From the NCBI RefSeq assembly GCF_018446385.1, contig NC_056004.1, positions 31,750,492-31,814,491 on the forward strand: DNA of 64,000 nt, given 5' to 3'. This document shows positions 1 to 13,000 of the stretch, one piece after another. Each line of letters opens with the position of its first letter. Positions within the stretch are counted from its first letter, which is position 1. The notes beneath the pieces were generated by a model. It was not told where the DNA came from. It made no database searches and worked only from the letters and a program-made list of their open reading frames with translations. This stretch comes from Zingiber officinale (taxonomy: Eukaryota; Streptophyta; Magnoliopsida; Zingiberales; Zingiberaceae). Both the position numbers and the translations under genes were made by a program.

Positions 1-540
1 GAGATCCTCTCTCTGATCACAACGTCTCTGATTGTCGGCTAGTACCAAAGAGGAGACACAACTAGTAGCTTTGGAAGTCATCTTGACGATAGTTTGGCGT
101 GAGTATGAATAGAGGCGAGGCTTGATAGCATCACTTGGTTGATGTCATTCCCATTTTTGGTCATCCATAAGGTATAACTAGAATAAAAGTTATTTCATAA
201 AATTTTATTATGTGATTATGTCTTGCTCGTGTTGTATCTTGTAAGTGTGTGATGTATGTGTTGTAATTATTATTTGTTTTTAACTGCGTATATTTACGAA
301 ATATGTTTTAGTACGCATCTGTGTTGGACTCCCTAACAGTAGACCGGTAAAGTTCCTCTGCCACATCAGCCCTAGGGGTCAAGTCGATAGTCATATCAAA
401 TTATACTATACTCTAGTTAGTCGGATTCGGGCCTCTTTCAATTAGATTTGGCAAGAAGCCTTATGATACAGAGACTAACTGAAGCTTACCCAAGGTTTAG
501 CCTTGCTGGCTAGTCAAAGGTCAAGCAAAGATAGAAGTCA
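1..540. other. Intergenic, no gene seen
   Basis: I see no coding or RNA gene here. The base composition and phrases shared with the following array suggest decayed transposon sequence, but I could not assign it to a family. Confidence 0.4.
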
Positions 541-550
541 AAACAAACCT

Positions 551-990
551 CAGCTCCATCGACTCCTTTAGATTCAGTCTACTCAACTCCTAGGGCTCAA
601 CTCCCTTGACTCCTTCATATTCAGTCTATCCGACTCCTAGGGTTCAGCTCCCCTAACTCCTTCAGATTTGGTTTATCCAACTCCTAGGGTTTAGCTCCGT
701 GACTCCTTCATATTAGCTCTACTCAACTCCTGGAACTCAGCTCTCTCGACTCCTTTAGATTCGGTCTATCCAACTCCTGGGACTCAGCTCCCTCGACTCC
801 TTCAGATTTAGTCATTCCGACTTATGGGGCTCAGCTCCCTCGACTCCTTCAAATTCAATCTACAACTCCTAGGGTTTAGCTCCCCCAACTCCTTATCTAT
901 CCGAATCCTGGTATTTAGTTCTCCCGACTTTTTCAATTTAGTCTATTCAACTCCTCATCTAAGCTCCCTAGTGTCATTCAACTCAGCTCC
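551..990. repeat. Tandem array, ~48-bp unit, about 9 degenerate copies
   Basis: Units read roughly CAGCTCC-CTCGACTCCTTCAGATT-CAGTCTATCCAACTCCTAGGG and recur every 47-48 bases; for example CAGCTCC near 551 and CAACTCCC near 598. The copies differ by scattered substitutions and small deletions, so the array is old. A 124-residue open frame (824-1198) arises only because the array is stop-poor. By analogy with the array at 24118-26300 it may be the 3' tandem array of a decayed Gypsy element, which is inference. Confidence 0.75.
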
Positions 991-2734
991 ATCGACTGTC
1001 ATCTATTCGGCATTCGGCTCAACTCCATCGATGGATGCCCATTCAGTATCTGACCCAACGCCATTGACTAATATTCATTCTCCATTCAACTCAATGCCAC
1101 AACTAGCATCCATTAGGCATTCAGCTCAACACCATCAGTCCATTCAACTCAGTTACACTTATCGGACGCTCTACCCAAATTACAACCGGTCCAACTGACT
1201 GGACGCTTTGCCTAAACTCCAGTTGATTCTATCGACCCGACACCTTGGCCCCACCGGCCAAAGGCGCGTGATGTATCACGTGGTAGTCAGAGCACGTGGG
1301 AGATCATGGTACACCTATCATATGATAACTTATAAGTATTGTCTTCTATAGTACAAATATGAATGACGTTACATCTCCTTTACCAGAGTATGACAAATAT
1401 CCATCACCAATTAATACTTGGAGAGAAGTATTCAACGATAGTAATATAAAAGACGTCTGCTCTCACAAATGGAGGGATGCACACATATGCAATTACACAC
1501 ATACATATTTCTACCGATTATTGCCCCTCTTCTCTATTTCTCCATTGCCGAAAATTTAACTAAGTGTCGGAGTGATTGAGCATGGGCACCCTCTGTTTTC
1601 CATTCTAACTCTCTTTCTCTCTCTCTTTTTCTCTCTCTCTCAAGACCGGCAAGCATCTTTGACGATCCATTCCTCCTTTTGGTGATCGGTAGCTTCATCA
1701 ACAAAGAAGACAACTCATTGATGGCTTATCCCTCCTCCGCCTTCTGCTACCACTAGCAGTCTTGCACCTTCTATTGACATTCCCCTCCGCCTCCTTTCGT
1801 CGACCAGCATCTACTAAAACGCACCACCGCCTTCCAAACAATCCTCCCCCTCCCTCCAACCATTGTTATTCCTCCACCACCGCCGCTCAGTAGCTCCTCT
1901 TGACAGCCTTCTCCCCTTTTCTCATTTGACTATAATAATGTTTCTAAGTAGGCCGCGCTAGGCCTTGTTATCATAATCATGGGCCTTAACTTATGTCATG
2001 GGCGGTCGGTTGTTGTCACAATCATTTCCAAGTGGACGCCTGATTTGTCCATTAGTTGAATATTTGCACAAATATTCAAGAAATTGCTCCTTTTTGACAT
2101 TTCGTTCAGCACATTTTTTAAATAAACTTAATTGAGATGTGTGTGTGGAATTTTATAATAGAAATCTGACGACTAGTTTTGTGTCGGATTGGACAAGCTT
2201 TTGAACGCTTTTGAATCATGAAACTCCTAAATCATGCAACTAATTGCCTCTTCTAGCACACGGTACAACAGTCAAATATTCGAAGGATTCATATGCCCCA
2301 TGGTTCAAAACTCAGGTAGGGCAAGGATATATTTTATAGTGGATTTTTTATTATAGAGGCCGGCTTCTAGATGAATTATCACGAACATTTTTAAATTTAT
2401 CCTATAAATAAATTTGGAAAAAAACCACTCACCTTGCAAAAAATGATAACTCTCGTCTATAGAGTCTCCATCAACCAATCTCACGGTAAAGAGATAAATC
2501 ATAATAACTATTAAGGTAAGTGGGTGACGGAGCTGAATATTTCTACAACAGGGTGTAAAAATATTATTCCTTGCTAATAATTAGAGTTATAAATGAACCA
2601 AGAATAAGTTTGGTGTTCGGTTTGGTAAGAATTTGTTTATGTTTGTTCAATATACATAAGATTAATTAAACAAACAAGCTTGAACAATTCGTTAAGCTAA
2701 ACAAACAAGCTTGAACACATATGTGTTCAGCTCG
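991..2734. other. Intergenic; CT-rich tract at 1605-1643
   Basis: No convincing gene. A pyrimidine tract of CTCTCT type lies at about 1605-1643, followed by C-rich sequence to about 1920. The short open frames at 1359-1559 and 2305-2502 have no recognisable product. Confidence 0.4.
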
Positions 2735-4035
2735 TTAACATTCGTGAACATTGTTCATGAACAATATTCACAAACCATATTCATTAATAAAATTCTTTTC
2801 AATATGTTAAATAAATAATAAAATAAAATTAAATAAATAAATAAATTTAAATTATCAAGCTCAATAATCAATCAAACAACTAAAAGTTTTAAACAATCAA
2901 ACAAACTTGAATTGAGAGCTTGATAACATCTAAACGAACCAAGCTCGAACGAAGCTCAAGCCAAGCTCAAACCAAGCTCAAGTCAAGCTCGAATTGAGAG
3001 CTTGATAACATCTAAATGAGTCAAACTCAAGCCAAACTTCAAACAAACTCAAGCTCGTAAAAAATAAATTAAGCCAAGCTTGAACACTCATTTCAAAAGC
3101 TTGGTTTATTTTAAACTCGGTTTGGCTCAGCTTGGTTACCTTATCAAACAAGCTTAAACACTTCAAAGTTCAGCTCGACTTGACTTATTTATAACCCTAC
3201 TAATAATCCACTTACCACGATATGATGTTAGTACCAATAATCCGCTTACCACAGCAGCTGAAGGCCACTCACCTCCGAAAATAGTGATAAGGAAGTTAAT
3301 TTGACATTTAAACGTCGTGGTAGTCATGCAATTGGCAAAATACAAATGGCAAGAATTTAACGCCCAAAAACCTACGCAAAATTATTTTCATTGGGTTGCT
3401 TCTGGTCAAATGTATTGCTGCATTGGCCATTTGTTTGCTTTCTTGCTTGTCTTAACCCGAAGAAAGAAAATGGCGTATGCTAATTTTTTAAGGGGATGAA
3501 ATAATTGGACAGCTCTCTAGGAAAATATTTTTTTTTAAATGATGATATTAGGGATTAAGGAATGGGATTTAGAATTAAATTGGGACAAAACAAGCTTAAA
3601 AATAAAGGAACGTCCGTTTGTTTATTGGCTTGACTTAAGATAATTAGATGCTATAAGTAGGAGGGCCGTAAATGAGTCTAGCTTGTTAGATAAGATAATT
3701 GAGTAGAGTAAAATTGAGCCTAAAATGAATAAGTCATTGAAAATGATTATTTAAATTTAACTTAATTTCTTTTTAATGAATTTGACCTTAGTTCGTTTAG
3801 GTATTATTGCGCATTCAATTAAGTTCATTTTATTGTTTGAAATATTATAATTTTAAACTAGTTTGTTTGATTGATTATTAAGTTTCATAATATAAACTTA
3901 TTTATTTATTTTGAAAGATTCTTTATTTATTTATCATGTTGTTAAGAATTTTTTTTATGAATATGATTTACAAATTTGCTCATAAACATTATTTATGAAC
4001 ATGGTTCACAAACTTTATTCATAAAATTTATGAAT
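2735..4035. mobile_element. Foldback element with ~210-250 bp inverted arms
   Basis: The left arm (about 2735-2942) and the right arm (about 3788-4035) are imperfect reverse complements of each other. Shared landmarks in the same orientation after reverse-complementing the right arm are CAAACCATATTCATTAATAA / CAAATTTGTAAATCATATTC, TTAAATAAATAA, and AATAATCAATCAAAC. The interior has repeated AAGCTC/CAAGCT stretches (2940-3160). No transposase frame is present, so this is a non-autonomous inverted-repeat element, class not determined. Part of the right arm recurs at 6308-6400. Confidence 0.6.
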
Positions 4036-4100
4036 TATTCATAGTTTCTGTTGCTTGGAGCAAAAGATGAAGATGTCATTAGCAACACCTCCAGGGTAAC
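3957..4100. repeat. AT-rich dispersed repeat block A, copy 1
   Basis: The block beginning TATGATTTACAAATTT and running through a GAGCAAAAG.TGAAGATGTCAT stretch is repeated in the same orientation at 6308-6450. Overlaps the right arm of the foldback element. Confidence 0.7.
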
Positions 4101-5484
4101 GTCACATTTTCTAAAATGGAGTAAATCATGAAAAATATTTTCCTAGTACAATAGCCCTTTGCATGGGAAGGTCAGAACTTTAGCTAGGTATTTTACATCC
4201 ACTTAAAATTGATCCCAAAATCTATAAATATGTATATAAATTTATTCATTTAAGTGAGTTTATGTGTATTAAAAAAACAAATATAAATTATTATCAAGTC
4301 AAATACTAAATTTGATCATGAACGGTTATGTGCACCTAGGATATATGAATGAACTTGTGATTATACATGATAAAGAAGGTTTATATGACAAGTATGAGAT
4401 GCTTTGTTAATGTAATTTACGCTTTCACCTTTTTAAATTAAGAATGAATTAGAAGGAAGGAACCACTTTAATTGTGAATTTTTAATAGGAAATAATTTCT
4501 TGTCTCTCCCTTGGAGAGGCATTCTTCCTGCTTCAACCATTAGATTTATACATATGTATTTTTGAGTATATTTAAGTGATCTAGCTTCATATTGAATGCA
4601 CTGCAAACCTTTTCTTTTAAGTGAACAATATTTTCTTACCTTAGAAAAAAATTATTAGACTTGAATTAGGTGATTTAAGTTCATCAATTTCTGTAGTGAT
4701 CAAGTCACCATTTCAAGCCAATTACTATAAAAATGTCAAAAAGTATGTAGATGAATCACATGAAAAACACTTTTATTCGTTCTAGAATGCTTTAATATGA
4801 ATCTCATACAATAAAGCTTAGAAAAAATTATAAGAATAATGTGTATCTAAAATAGAATATACAACAATTTTATCCGATAAAGGATTTAATATCCGATTTG
4901 AATGAAAAAAGTATGAAAATATTATTTAGAGTTTAATTTATTTTTAAATTATATTTTATATATGATGTTAATTCTAATATATTTTTATTGAATGATGATA
5001 GTTAGATGGAATGAAAAAAAATATTATTAATATAGAGGATATTTAATCCTCTAATATGTATGGATATTTGGATGGATATGGATATAATAAATGGGAATAT
5101 AGATGAAAAATATAAAATCCTTTTCATTGTCATCCCTAATATAATCGATAAACTACAAAGAAAATTTTTAAAATAAATTAAAAAAACTTCACTCTATTGT
5201 CAAATTGATATTTGTAATTAATTTTTTTTATAAAACATACATAAATAAATATACAAGTAGTAAAATAGATTAATTATCAAACCATAATTAGTTAGTTTTT
5301 TTTAAAAATTCAATTGATAGTTTTTAAGTCATTGTTTTAAGCCAATAATGATTAAAGTATTATAGTAAAAATGATTATATTTATTCAGATATTTTTACCG
5401 TTCGTTTTTATGTTATATTAAAAAATTTAAATTATAAGATGAATTTATATATAGTCCATCGTCAAATATCTAAATAAGTTGGGA
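4101..5484. other. AT-rich intergenic DNA
   Basis: Very AT-rich with many poly-A and poly-T runs and no coding frame of note. A degenerate third copy of the block-B repeat may lie near 4730-4810 (shared words around ATTCGTT and CTTTAATATG). Confidence 0.4.
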
Positions 5485-5700
5485 AGTTTAACCAATAATC
5501 AAACTATTAAACAATATCCAGATGAATTAGTTGATAGACAAACAACTCTATCTATTCGTTTTTAAATACTTTAATATGCAGCTAAAAAATAATAAATATA
5601 GATTGTGCTATATTAAAGAGAAATTCATTCAACGGCCTGCGATTCAAGATTTTCAAAATTATAAAATATAAATTTCCTTAAACACATGAAAAAAAAAAAA
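5485..5700. repeat. Dispersed repeat block B, copy 1
   Basis: Matches 6590-6860 in the same orientation: TTAAACAATATC.AGATGAAT, CGTTTTTAAATACTTTAATA, then TGCGATTCAAGATTTTCAAA. Ends in a poly-A run at 5690-5708. Confidence 0.75.
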
Positions 5701-5721
5701 AAAAAAAACATAAATAAATAA

Positions 5722-6306
5722 AGGGGCACTTGTTTTTATCGTCGCTCTGCCAGACGTTCACTGTTCGGTCAGTACTTATCTCGATCGTTACTTTATCGAT
5801 ACTTATCTCATTCGACACTTGTTTAGTACTCTTTTTTATCGCCTGCTCATCACTTCACCCCACAGTCGCTATTCGTTTGACGTTGTACGACCGACCGAAT
5901 GATCTAACTTGCATTCAGAAGCGAGTCAGCTTTACGTTAGACTTAGTCTAGTCAGTCGGACTTGTACCTCCTTCAACTAGACTTGAAGGGGAGACTTGTG
6001 ATGTGGATATGTCTTAAAGACAGAGAAGGAATTAGGAAAAGGAGGATGGACATTTTGGTCAATTGCTAGCTAGGGCTTTTTAGAGGAGATATTGTTCACG
6101 CGCGAGGGAGGGGGCCTTCTCCTTCGTGGTGGGCGCCGCATGAGAGCGGGGTCATCGCCGCTCATGCCACCCCCGCGTCACCCCCTGCGGCTGCCGCACC
6201 TCACAACGGCTGATTCCCCTCTTCCTTCTCCATCTTGGCCTCACCATGTCACCCCCTTCTATCCACATCATCTTGGCAGTCCGTCTGACCTAGATTTCGG
6301 ATAGGA
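5722..6306 (+). mobile_element. Tat-like retrotransposon 3' end and LTR start
   Basis: At 5979-5998 there is a purine-rich stretch (ACTTGAAGGGGAGACTTG) directly before TGATGTGG, which has the look of a polypurine tract followed by the start of a 3' LTR. A near-identical stretch, on the other strand, precedes the LTR of the Tat element at 23965. The fragment lies between copies of AT-rich blocks A and B, consistent with insertion and later truncation near 6306. The frame at 6092-6304 is GC-rich with no recognisable product. Confidence 0.4.
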
Positions 6307-6307
6307 T

Positions 6308-6450
6308 CAAATATGATTTACAAATTTATTCGTGAACATTATTTATGAATATGGTTCACAAACTTTATTCATTAAATTCATCAATAGTTCATAATTTCTA
6401 TTTTTAGAGCAAAAGGTGAAGATGTCATCTTAGCGGCACCTTCAAGATAA
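6308..6450. repeat. AT-rich dispersed repeat block A, copy 2
   Basis: Second copy of the 3957-4100 block, same orientation, with scattered substitutions. Confidence 0.7.
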
Positions 6451-6589
6451 TCCTACACTCTATGGAATGAGGTAAATAATGGAAGGCATTTCATGTACTC
6501 TTATAATCCGTCCTCAGATTATCTGGAAGAATATAAATTATAACATAATTGAAGTGTTAGACAAGAGGAGTTTAACAATAATCGAAATG

Positions 6590-6860
6590 TTAAACGAGAG
6601 GGGTTTAACAATAATCGAAGTGTTAAACAATATCGAGATGAATCAATTATAGACAAACATCTCCATCCATTCGTTTTTAAATACTTTAATATGCAGCTCA
6701 AAAGTAATAAAAATAGTTTGTGCATATTTAAAATAATAATAAAATAAAATAATATTAATGAGAAATTCATTCAATGGTCTGCGATTCAAGATTTTCAAAA
6801 TTATAAAATATAAATTTTCTTAAACACATGTAAAAAAAATTACATAAATAAATATGCAAA
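6590..6860. repeat. Dispersed repeat block B, copy 2
   Basis: Second copy of 5485-5700 with a small AT-rich insertion around 6725-6757. The order A-B-A-B across 3957-6860 suggests an old direct duplication with later insertions in the first copy. Confidence 0.75.
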
Positions 6861-7144
6861 TAGTAAGATTTCACTCCATTTGTTTTCTACACGAGACAGC
6901 GGAAGTCTTAGGAGATGAATGCCGGCAAAATGGTTAGATAAGACTTATTAGGGACGGCACAATTTAACCTAAATATAATGATATTATTCATTATTTAAAA
7001 TCTGAAATGAGAAGGGTTGGTGCAACGATAAATTCGAATACACCGGACAATTTTTTTTTTCAGTCCGATTTGATCAACAAGTCAAATAGCTCACCTTTAA
7101 GGAACAGCAGGGTTGGGTTGAGGGGGAAGAATTCAACTTGGAAC

Positions 7145-7174
7145 ATTTCAATTTCAATTTCAATTTCAATTTTG
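7145..7174 (+). repeat. TTTCAA hexanucleotide repeat
   Basis: About five tandem TTTCAA units upstream of the RINGv gene; it opens short frames but carries no gene. Confidence 0.8.
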
Positions 7175-7255
7175 GTGGTCAAACCGTTTCATCCAAATTC
7201 TCCTCCTCTGCTCGCAAGGACATGGCGGTCCTTTTCTCCTTCCCATTTTCCCTCC

Positions 7256-7265
7256 TTATTTATAT
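7256..7265 (+). promoter_or_regulatory. Candidate TATA box of the RINGv gene
   Basis: TTATTTATAT lies about 66-75 bases before the chosen start codon at 7331. If used, transcription would begin near 7290, leaving a short leader and excluding the upstream ATG at 7222, which otherwise opens an out-of-frame ORF overlapping the start codon. Confidence 0.4.
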
Positions 7266-7330
7266 CCCCAGAAGCTGCACGAGATGCCGATCTGATTTAC
7301 TGCCACAAGGAGAGGCGGAGCAAGAAGAGG

Positions 7331-9110
7331 ATGGAGACCGGAGAGGGGCAAGAAATCAGATTGCGGAGAGGTGACCATGATCCTGCCGTTGCAGCAGCTT
7401 CCTCCGTGCGCTTCTGCAGGATTTGCCATGAGGAAGAGGAAGAGGGGTCCGCCGCCATGGAATCCCCCTGCGCTTGCTCCGGCACGCTCAAGGTCAGGCC
7501 TTTCCCTTTTCTCCTCGCCTTCTGGTGCGATCGCGACGGAAGTTTGTGCGTGAAGAAGGTCTGATCTTGCTTCTGATTCCAGTTTGCTCACAGGGAATGC
7601 ACACAGAGATGGTGCGACGAGAAGGGAAACGCTGTCTGCGAGATCTGCCTTCAGGTTAGGGTTCTCATTCTCCGCAACACGAATTTTTGGAAATCAAACT
7701 GAAAACATGGAAAGAATTTCTCTTTCGCTATCTTTTTGAGTTGCTTGTGGTGGAGCTGAGATTATGGGACTGATGAGCAGGTTAATCAAACGCAAGATGT
7801 TTTCTCAACCTCCTCATCCACCTACCAAAGAAAAAGAAAATTTAATGATAAAAAAATGCCAAGAAGACCATTTGACATGTATTCAAACTATGACCGAAAT
7901 CAATAAATAAGTAAATGTTGCAGGAATTTGAACCTGGATACACCATCGCTGAGAAGAAGGCCTTGGTCGATGTGGGTGTGACGATCAGGTAACAAACTCT
8001 TCACCTCACAGCCCCCTTCTTTTCTATTTAAATCTTTTACAGTGTAAATTTCTTGGTCTAGTGTCCTGTTCCATTGGAGATGAGCACAGTTTTGCCTGTT
8101 TGAATTTGAAATCTTTGCTTTATTGGTGGTGGCCCATCTTTTGATGTGCTTGTGCTTGCAGCTTTCTCTTATTTTGCAAGCTAATCCTGCTTTTAATAAT
8201 AGATAAAATGGGGGCTCAAAAATTATGAGGCCATTTTTTTTAGGGAATAAATTTAAAGTACACATTTACAAGTTGATCTTAAAAGGCTTTACTGCTAATC
8301 CTCTTAATTTAAGTGTTTTACTATTGTGTAGAGCTGCATATACAAACACAACACTAATTGCTCTCATGATAATTAATTAACCTGCTTTAATCATTCTGGG
8401 CAGAGGGAGCTTGGAGGTCCCCAGGCTGAACTACGACCCTCATAACCCAGAGTTTGTCCCCTACAATGATACAGACTCCGACGAGTGCTCACCAGCATCC
8501 CGCCGGCGTGCATCCTACTTCCGATCCGTCACCCTCATTGTATGTTAGATTGATTAAGCTGGTTAGCCATGTTGAAACTGATGATTTAATTTGTTTTCAG
8601 TTCATGGTCATATTCTTGGTCAGAAACCTGGTCACTATAATGACTGTTGGGGCCGATCATTATTATGCATTCACCTTTCTCACTGTAAGTATGAAGCCTC
8701 TTGAGGCATATCCTCAAATGTTCGAACATTACTAGAGTGATTAAGAATAAAATGCATTTAGCCGATTCAATTTGTTGAGATAAACAGGATTTGAGGTGTG
8801 TGCCACAGGTGTTCCTGCTGAGAGCCAGTGTAATTCTTCTGCCATTGTACTTGGTGATACGGTTCATTTCAGCATTTCAGGAAGCACAGCAGCAAGAGCA
8901 ACTGCAGCACTTCCATGTGAGCAATTTTGTTTTTTTTTTCCTTTCACTTCCCCATTTCCTTTTCTTCAATAAAGAATTAAATTGCTTTCTTTTAAATTGT
9001 ATTTTCTAATTGTTTTGTTCTATTTTCATATCTAACAGGTGGAAGAGACTTTCTCCGCGCACAGGGAAACATTGGAGCGCTACGAGCAGAGAATCCAGAT
9101 ACGTTTATGA
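7331..9110 (+). CDS. RING-CH (RINGv) membrane E3 ubiquitin-protein ligase
   Basis: Seven exons with consensus GT/AG borders: 7331-7492, 7583-7654, 7924-7988, 8404-8539, 8601-8684, 8809-8916 and 9039-9110; total 699 nt, 232 residues plus stop, frame kept at every junction. The start is the first in-frame ATG before the conserved domain. Residues 29-76 form a C4HC3 RING-CH finger with Cys29, Cys32, Cys47, Cys49, His57, Cys60, Cys73 and Cys76 and the conserved Trp64 before Cys65. After it come the ExxPGYT motif (residues 79-84) and a charged segment rich in D, S and R (about 110-137). Two hydrophobic segments follow (about 140-160 and 168-200), then a Gln-rich helical C-tail. This is the arrangement of the plant RINGv/DUF3675 family (MARCH-like). 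By family, it recruits an E2 through the finger and ubiquitinates membrane or secretory-pathway substrates; the substrate is unknown. Confidence 0.92.
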
Positions 9111-9688
9111 CTGCACATTTGTATCATTCTTAATTCCCAATCTTCTTCAGTTTCATTGAGTGGCCAATGAAACTGCCCCTTCATCTCTTCTTCTTTTTTC
9201 AATAGTAAAAGGAAAAAAAAGGCAACAGAGCATTGTTCTTGTATAGAAATGCAATGCCAAAACATGTAATTTTTTTATTGTCATACATATCAAAGGAGTC
9301 ATTACGATGAGAGATCTTACATGGTCATGCTCCTAAGTCGATGCATTGGATATGAATAGTCAGAAACATACCGCGAATCAAATTAAATCGAAAATAATAT
9401 TGGGTTGCTGTTTGGTTAAAAAATATAAACCATTTTAGTTCTCATTCCATTTCTATTATCAACTCTCATAAAGTTAATAAAAATCAAAATGAAACAAAAC
9501 ATGCGTATAATCCCTATCAGTTAAACAATTGTGCTAGTCTTTTCTTCACCAGGGTGTCATAGCTTTTGGTTCCCCAAACTAACTTGATAAACCTTCTCCC
9601 TTCCCAAGTTGGTGTTTCCTATAAGGATGTAAAGACACTAAAAAGCTAATTTTGGCTAAGCTCCACCCAGCAAAATGAGCCAAGCTTC
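9111..9688. other. RINGv 3' flank, intergenic
   Basis: Probable 3' UTR for the first ~150 bases, then AT-rich DNA without a gene. The bases at 9684-9688 (GCTTC) are the left target duplication of the solo LTR. Confidence 0.5.
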
Positions 9689-10019
9689 TGTTGAGTTTTA
9701 ATTCAATTCCTTTTGTTTAGTCTCACATTGCTAAGTTAAGAAATTTGGAAGTCCTTATATATGGAACCCTTCCATGCTAGCTTAGCAAAGTTAAGAGGAC
9801 CTACATGCATGCACGGGCCAAGTCCAAATCAGGTGGTTTCGGGGGAGAGGGGGGGTCGAGCCGGAAATCCATAAACCGGGCGCGACGCACGCGATCATCG
9901 CGCGCAGGGGGGGTGCAAATCCCCAGCTCGTGGGCCTCGCGTTTGTGGGCGGCCTGGTTTATTTTTGTTGGTCCGGTTTTCGATTTTGTTCGCGTGAGGA
10001 ATCGAAGCAGCGTGACGGC

Positions 10020-13000
10020 TGTAACGCCCGCCCCTTTACCACTCCTGCCTAGTGAGGGCGGGGTTACTTTCTTTCTTTGACTTAGCATACATAAACATAC
10101 ATACAGCGGAAGCATATTTATTTTTTTCTAAAATCATACTAAGCATATGAACATGAAATAACATGGTTCATCTTAAATAGTCATATTATTCGTTCCTAAC
10201 ACATGCATAGGGAATCATGAAAGACATCACATAACATAACATATTATTCTAAGTTCACTTCAGCAGGTCATTTTATTTCTTTAGCTAAGTCACCATCACG
10301 CATCTCTTGCCCCTTCCTGCTGCTCCTCTAGTTTATCCATCCTTTACCTTTATCTGTGGTACAAGGAAAAGTATCTGTAAGCACTCAAGGCTTAGTGAGA
10401 TCCCTTCCTACTCACAAAACCAACATATCATGTAAAATTCATCATATCATACATCATAGAATAAAGGACGTTCATATCATCATATAAATAAAACATGTCA
10501 TATCATGGCATGGATTTCAATATTATCGTAACATAACGTGACAACATGTTATAGCATAAATCTTATCATGTTATAAGTAACATCATATCATAGTATAAAT
10601 CATATCCTAGCATAAGTAATCATCATATCATGGTATAGATCATATCATAGCATAAGAAATTATCATAACATGGTATAGATCATATCATAGCATAATAAAT
10701 CATCATATCATGGTATAGATCATATCATAGCATAAGAAATCATCATAACATGGTATAGATCATATCATAGCATAAGTGTACATCATAGCATAAGTGAAAG
10801 CATCATGACATTTCTTTTCATAGCATCAAGGCATCATATCATAGCATAACTGTAAGCATTATTTCACATCATATCGTAAGCATGGATGCAAGATGTCCTT
10901 TAAAACATGGGAAATGTCATGTGCAATATGCCTTTCAAAATATGGTTTATGTCATGTGTGAGATGTCTTAAAACAGTATCATATAGTACTTGAAAATAAT
11001 CTCAACATGAAGGGGCCCGGCTTAGTACCACATACATACATAATGCGCGCATCCTAAGTAGACCCAAGGTAGCTAGTCTTGAACCTACTAGGAACTAGAC
11101 CCGTAGCTCGGCCTAGGGGCACGTAAGGAGCCCACCCTTTACTAGGCCCGTAATTCGACCTAGGGGCGCATAAGGAGCCCACCCTTTTGGTATAAGCCAT
11201 TCAAAGTAAAATACACGTCATATCATATCTTTATCATGTGTCATTCATAGCATATCATATTCATGTCATTCATAGCATATCATGTCCATGTCATTCATAT
11301 CATATCATGTTCATGTCATTCATATCATATCATGTTCATGTCATTCATAGCATATCATGTTCATGTCATTCATAGCATATCATGTTCATCTCATTCATAA
11401 GGTATGCATAAATGGGCACATAGCCATGCATACTTGGGCACATAGCCATCATATTTGGGCACGTAGCCATCACATTTGGGCACATAGCCAATATAGGTAT
11501 CATTCTCATGCATGGTTCATAAGCATACTTAAACGAGCATATATAATATATCATGGAAGGAAAAGAAAACATAATCATGCATGGATCACGAGTTAACTTT
11601 TCCTAATTCATATCATGGCAAAGGAAAGTATATAATGAATCATAATTTGGTCTAAATCCTCAACCAACTAAGGGTGGCCGAAACATGCATAGGCTCACTT
11701 AGGTTGCATGAAATCATACAAGCATATGAACCCAATTTCATTTCTATAACATTTATCATAAAGAACATCATGAGCATATTTAATCTAGGTTCTATGCTTC
11801 CTAGGTTTAGAAACCCACATTGGCCGAAACATACAAGGTCCAAAACTTAGTTACAAATAGCATGTAAACATGTGAACCCTAAACAATTTCCATACATTTA
11901 TCATAGGCAACCACATGAGCATATTGGATTTAAGTTTCAAGCTTCCTAAGTCCATAAACATAGGTGGCCGAATGCCACAAACATAGGTTCTAAGCATGTG
12001 AGTATCCTATAACTTTCATAGCACATCATAGAGAAGAACATAAACATTTAGGGTTGAATTTAGGCTTGCCTAAGCCCTACATTTCACTTGGCCGAAAGTT
12101 CACCATGTGAAAAACCTAACCCTAATCAACATGAAATCTCAAGTGCATTATGTTATCTTCATATCCTTTCATAATGTAAAACATAAGTAAGCTAGATTTG
12201 AAGTTGAGCCTCCTTAAGGTATTTAATCCCTTCATGACCGAAACCCTAAGGTAAGGTCCTACTAGTTCTAAGCATCATACAAGTATAAAACATCAAGAGA
12301 ACATACATAACATATTATGGAAAACTTCATACTTGATACTTCTTCTAGGATTTTTCAACCAAATACAAGCATGTGAGTACCCTATAAATTTCATAGCATA
12401 TCATAAGAAGAACATAAACATGTTAGGGTTGAATTTAAGCTTGCCTAAGCCCTACATTTTATTTTGGCCGAAGGTTTACCATGTAAAAACCTAACCCTAA
12501 TCAACATGAAATCTCAAATGCATTATGTTATCTTCATATCCTTTCATAAGGTAAAACATAAGCAAGTTAGATTTGAAATTGAGCCTTTCTAAGGTATTTA
12601 ATCCCTTCATGGCCGAAACCCTATGGTAAGGTCCTACTAGTTCCAAGCAACATACAAGTATAAAACATCAAGAGAACATTCATATCACATCATAGAATAA
12701 ATCATAAACATGTTAGTTTTTAAATTGAGCTTCCCTAGGGTTTTAAGTCTCTTCATGGCCGAACCCTAAGGTGGGGTTTTACCTAACTCCAAGCCACATA
12801 CAAGCATGAAATATCAAGGTCATATTCATAGCATATCATAAGGAAAGAAAACTTAAGCATGTGGTTTTTGGTTTTGAGCTTCCATAAGTTTTACAAGTGT
12901 CATGGCCGAAAGTTCCCAAAAGAAACCCTAGATTGTTAATCTAAACTCGAACAAAAATCATATAACAACTTGTACCACAGGTGAGGGGATACTCACCTCC

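Noticed and set aside
11357-11843. Frames of 60-80 residues repeated at 18348-18909
   Set aside because: Identical pairs within the two LTRs, made of the simple LTR repeats; no coding signal.
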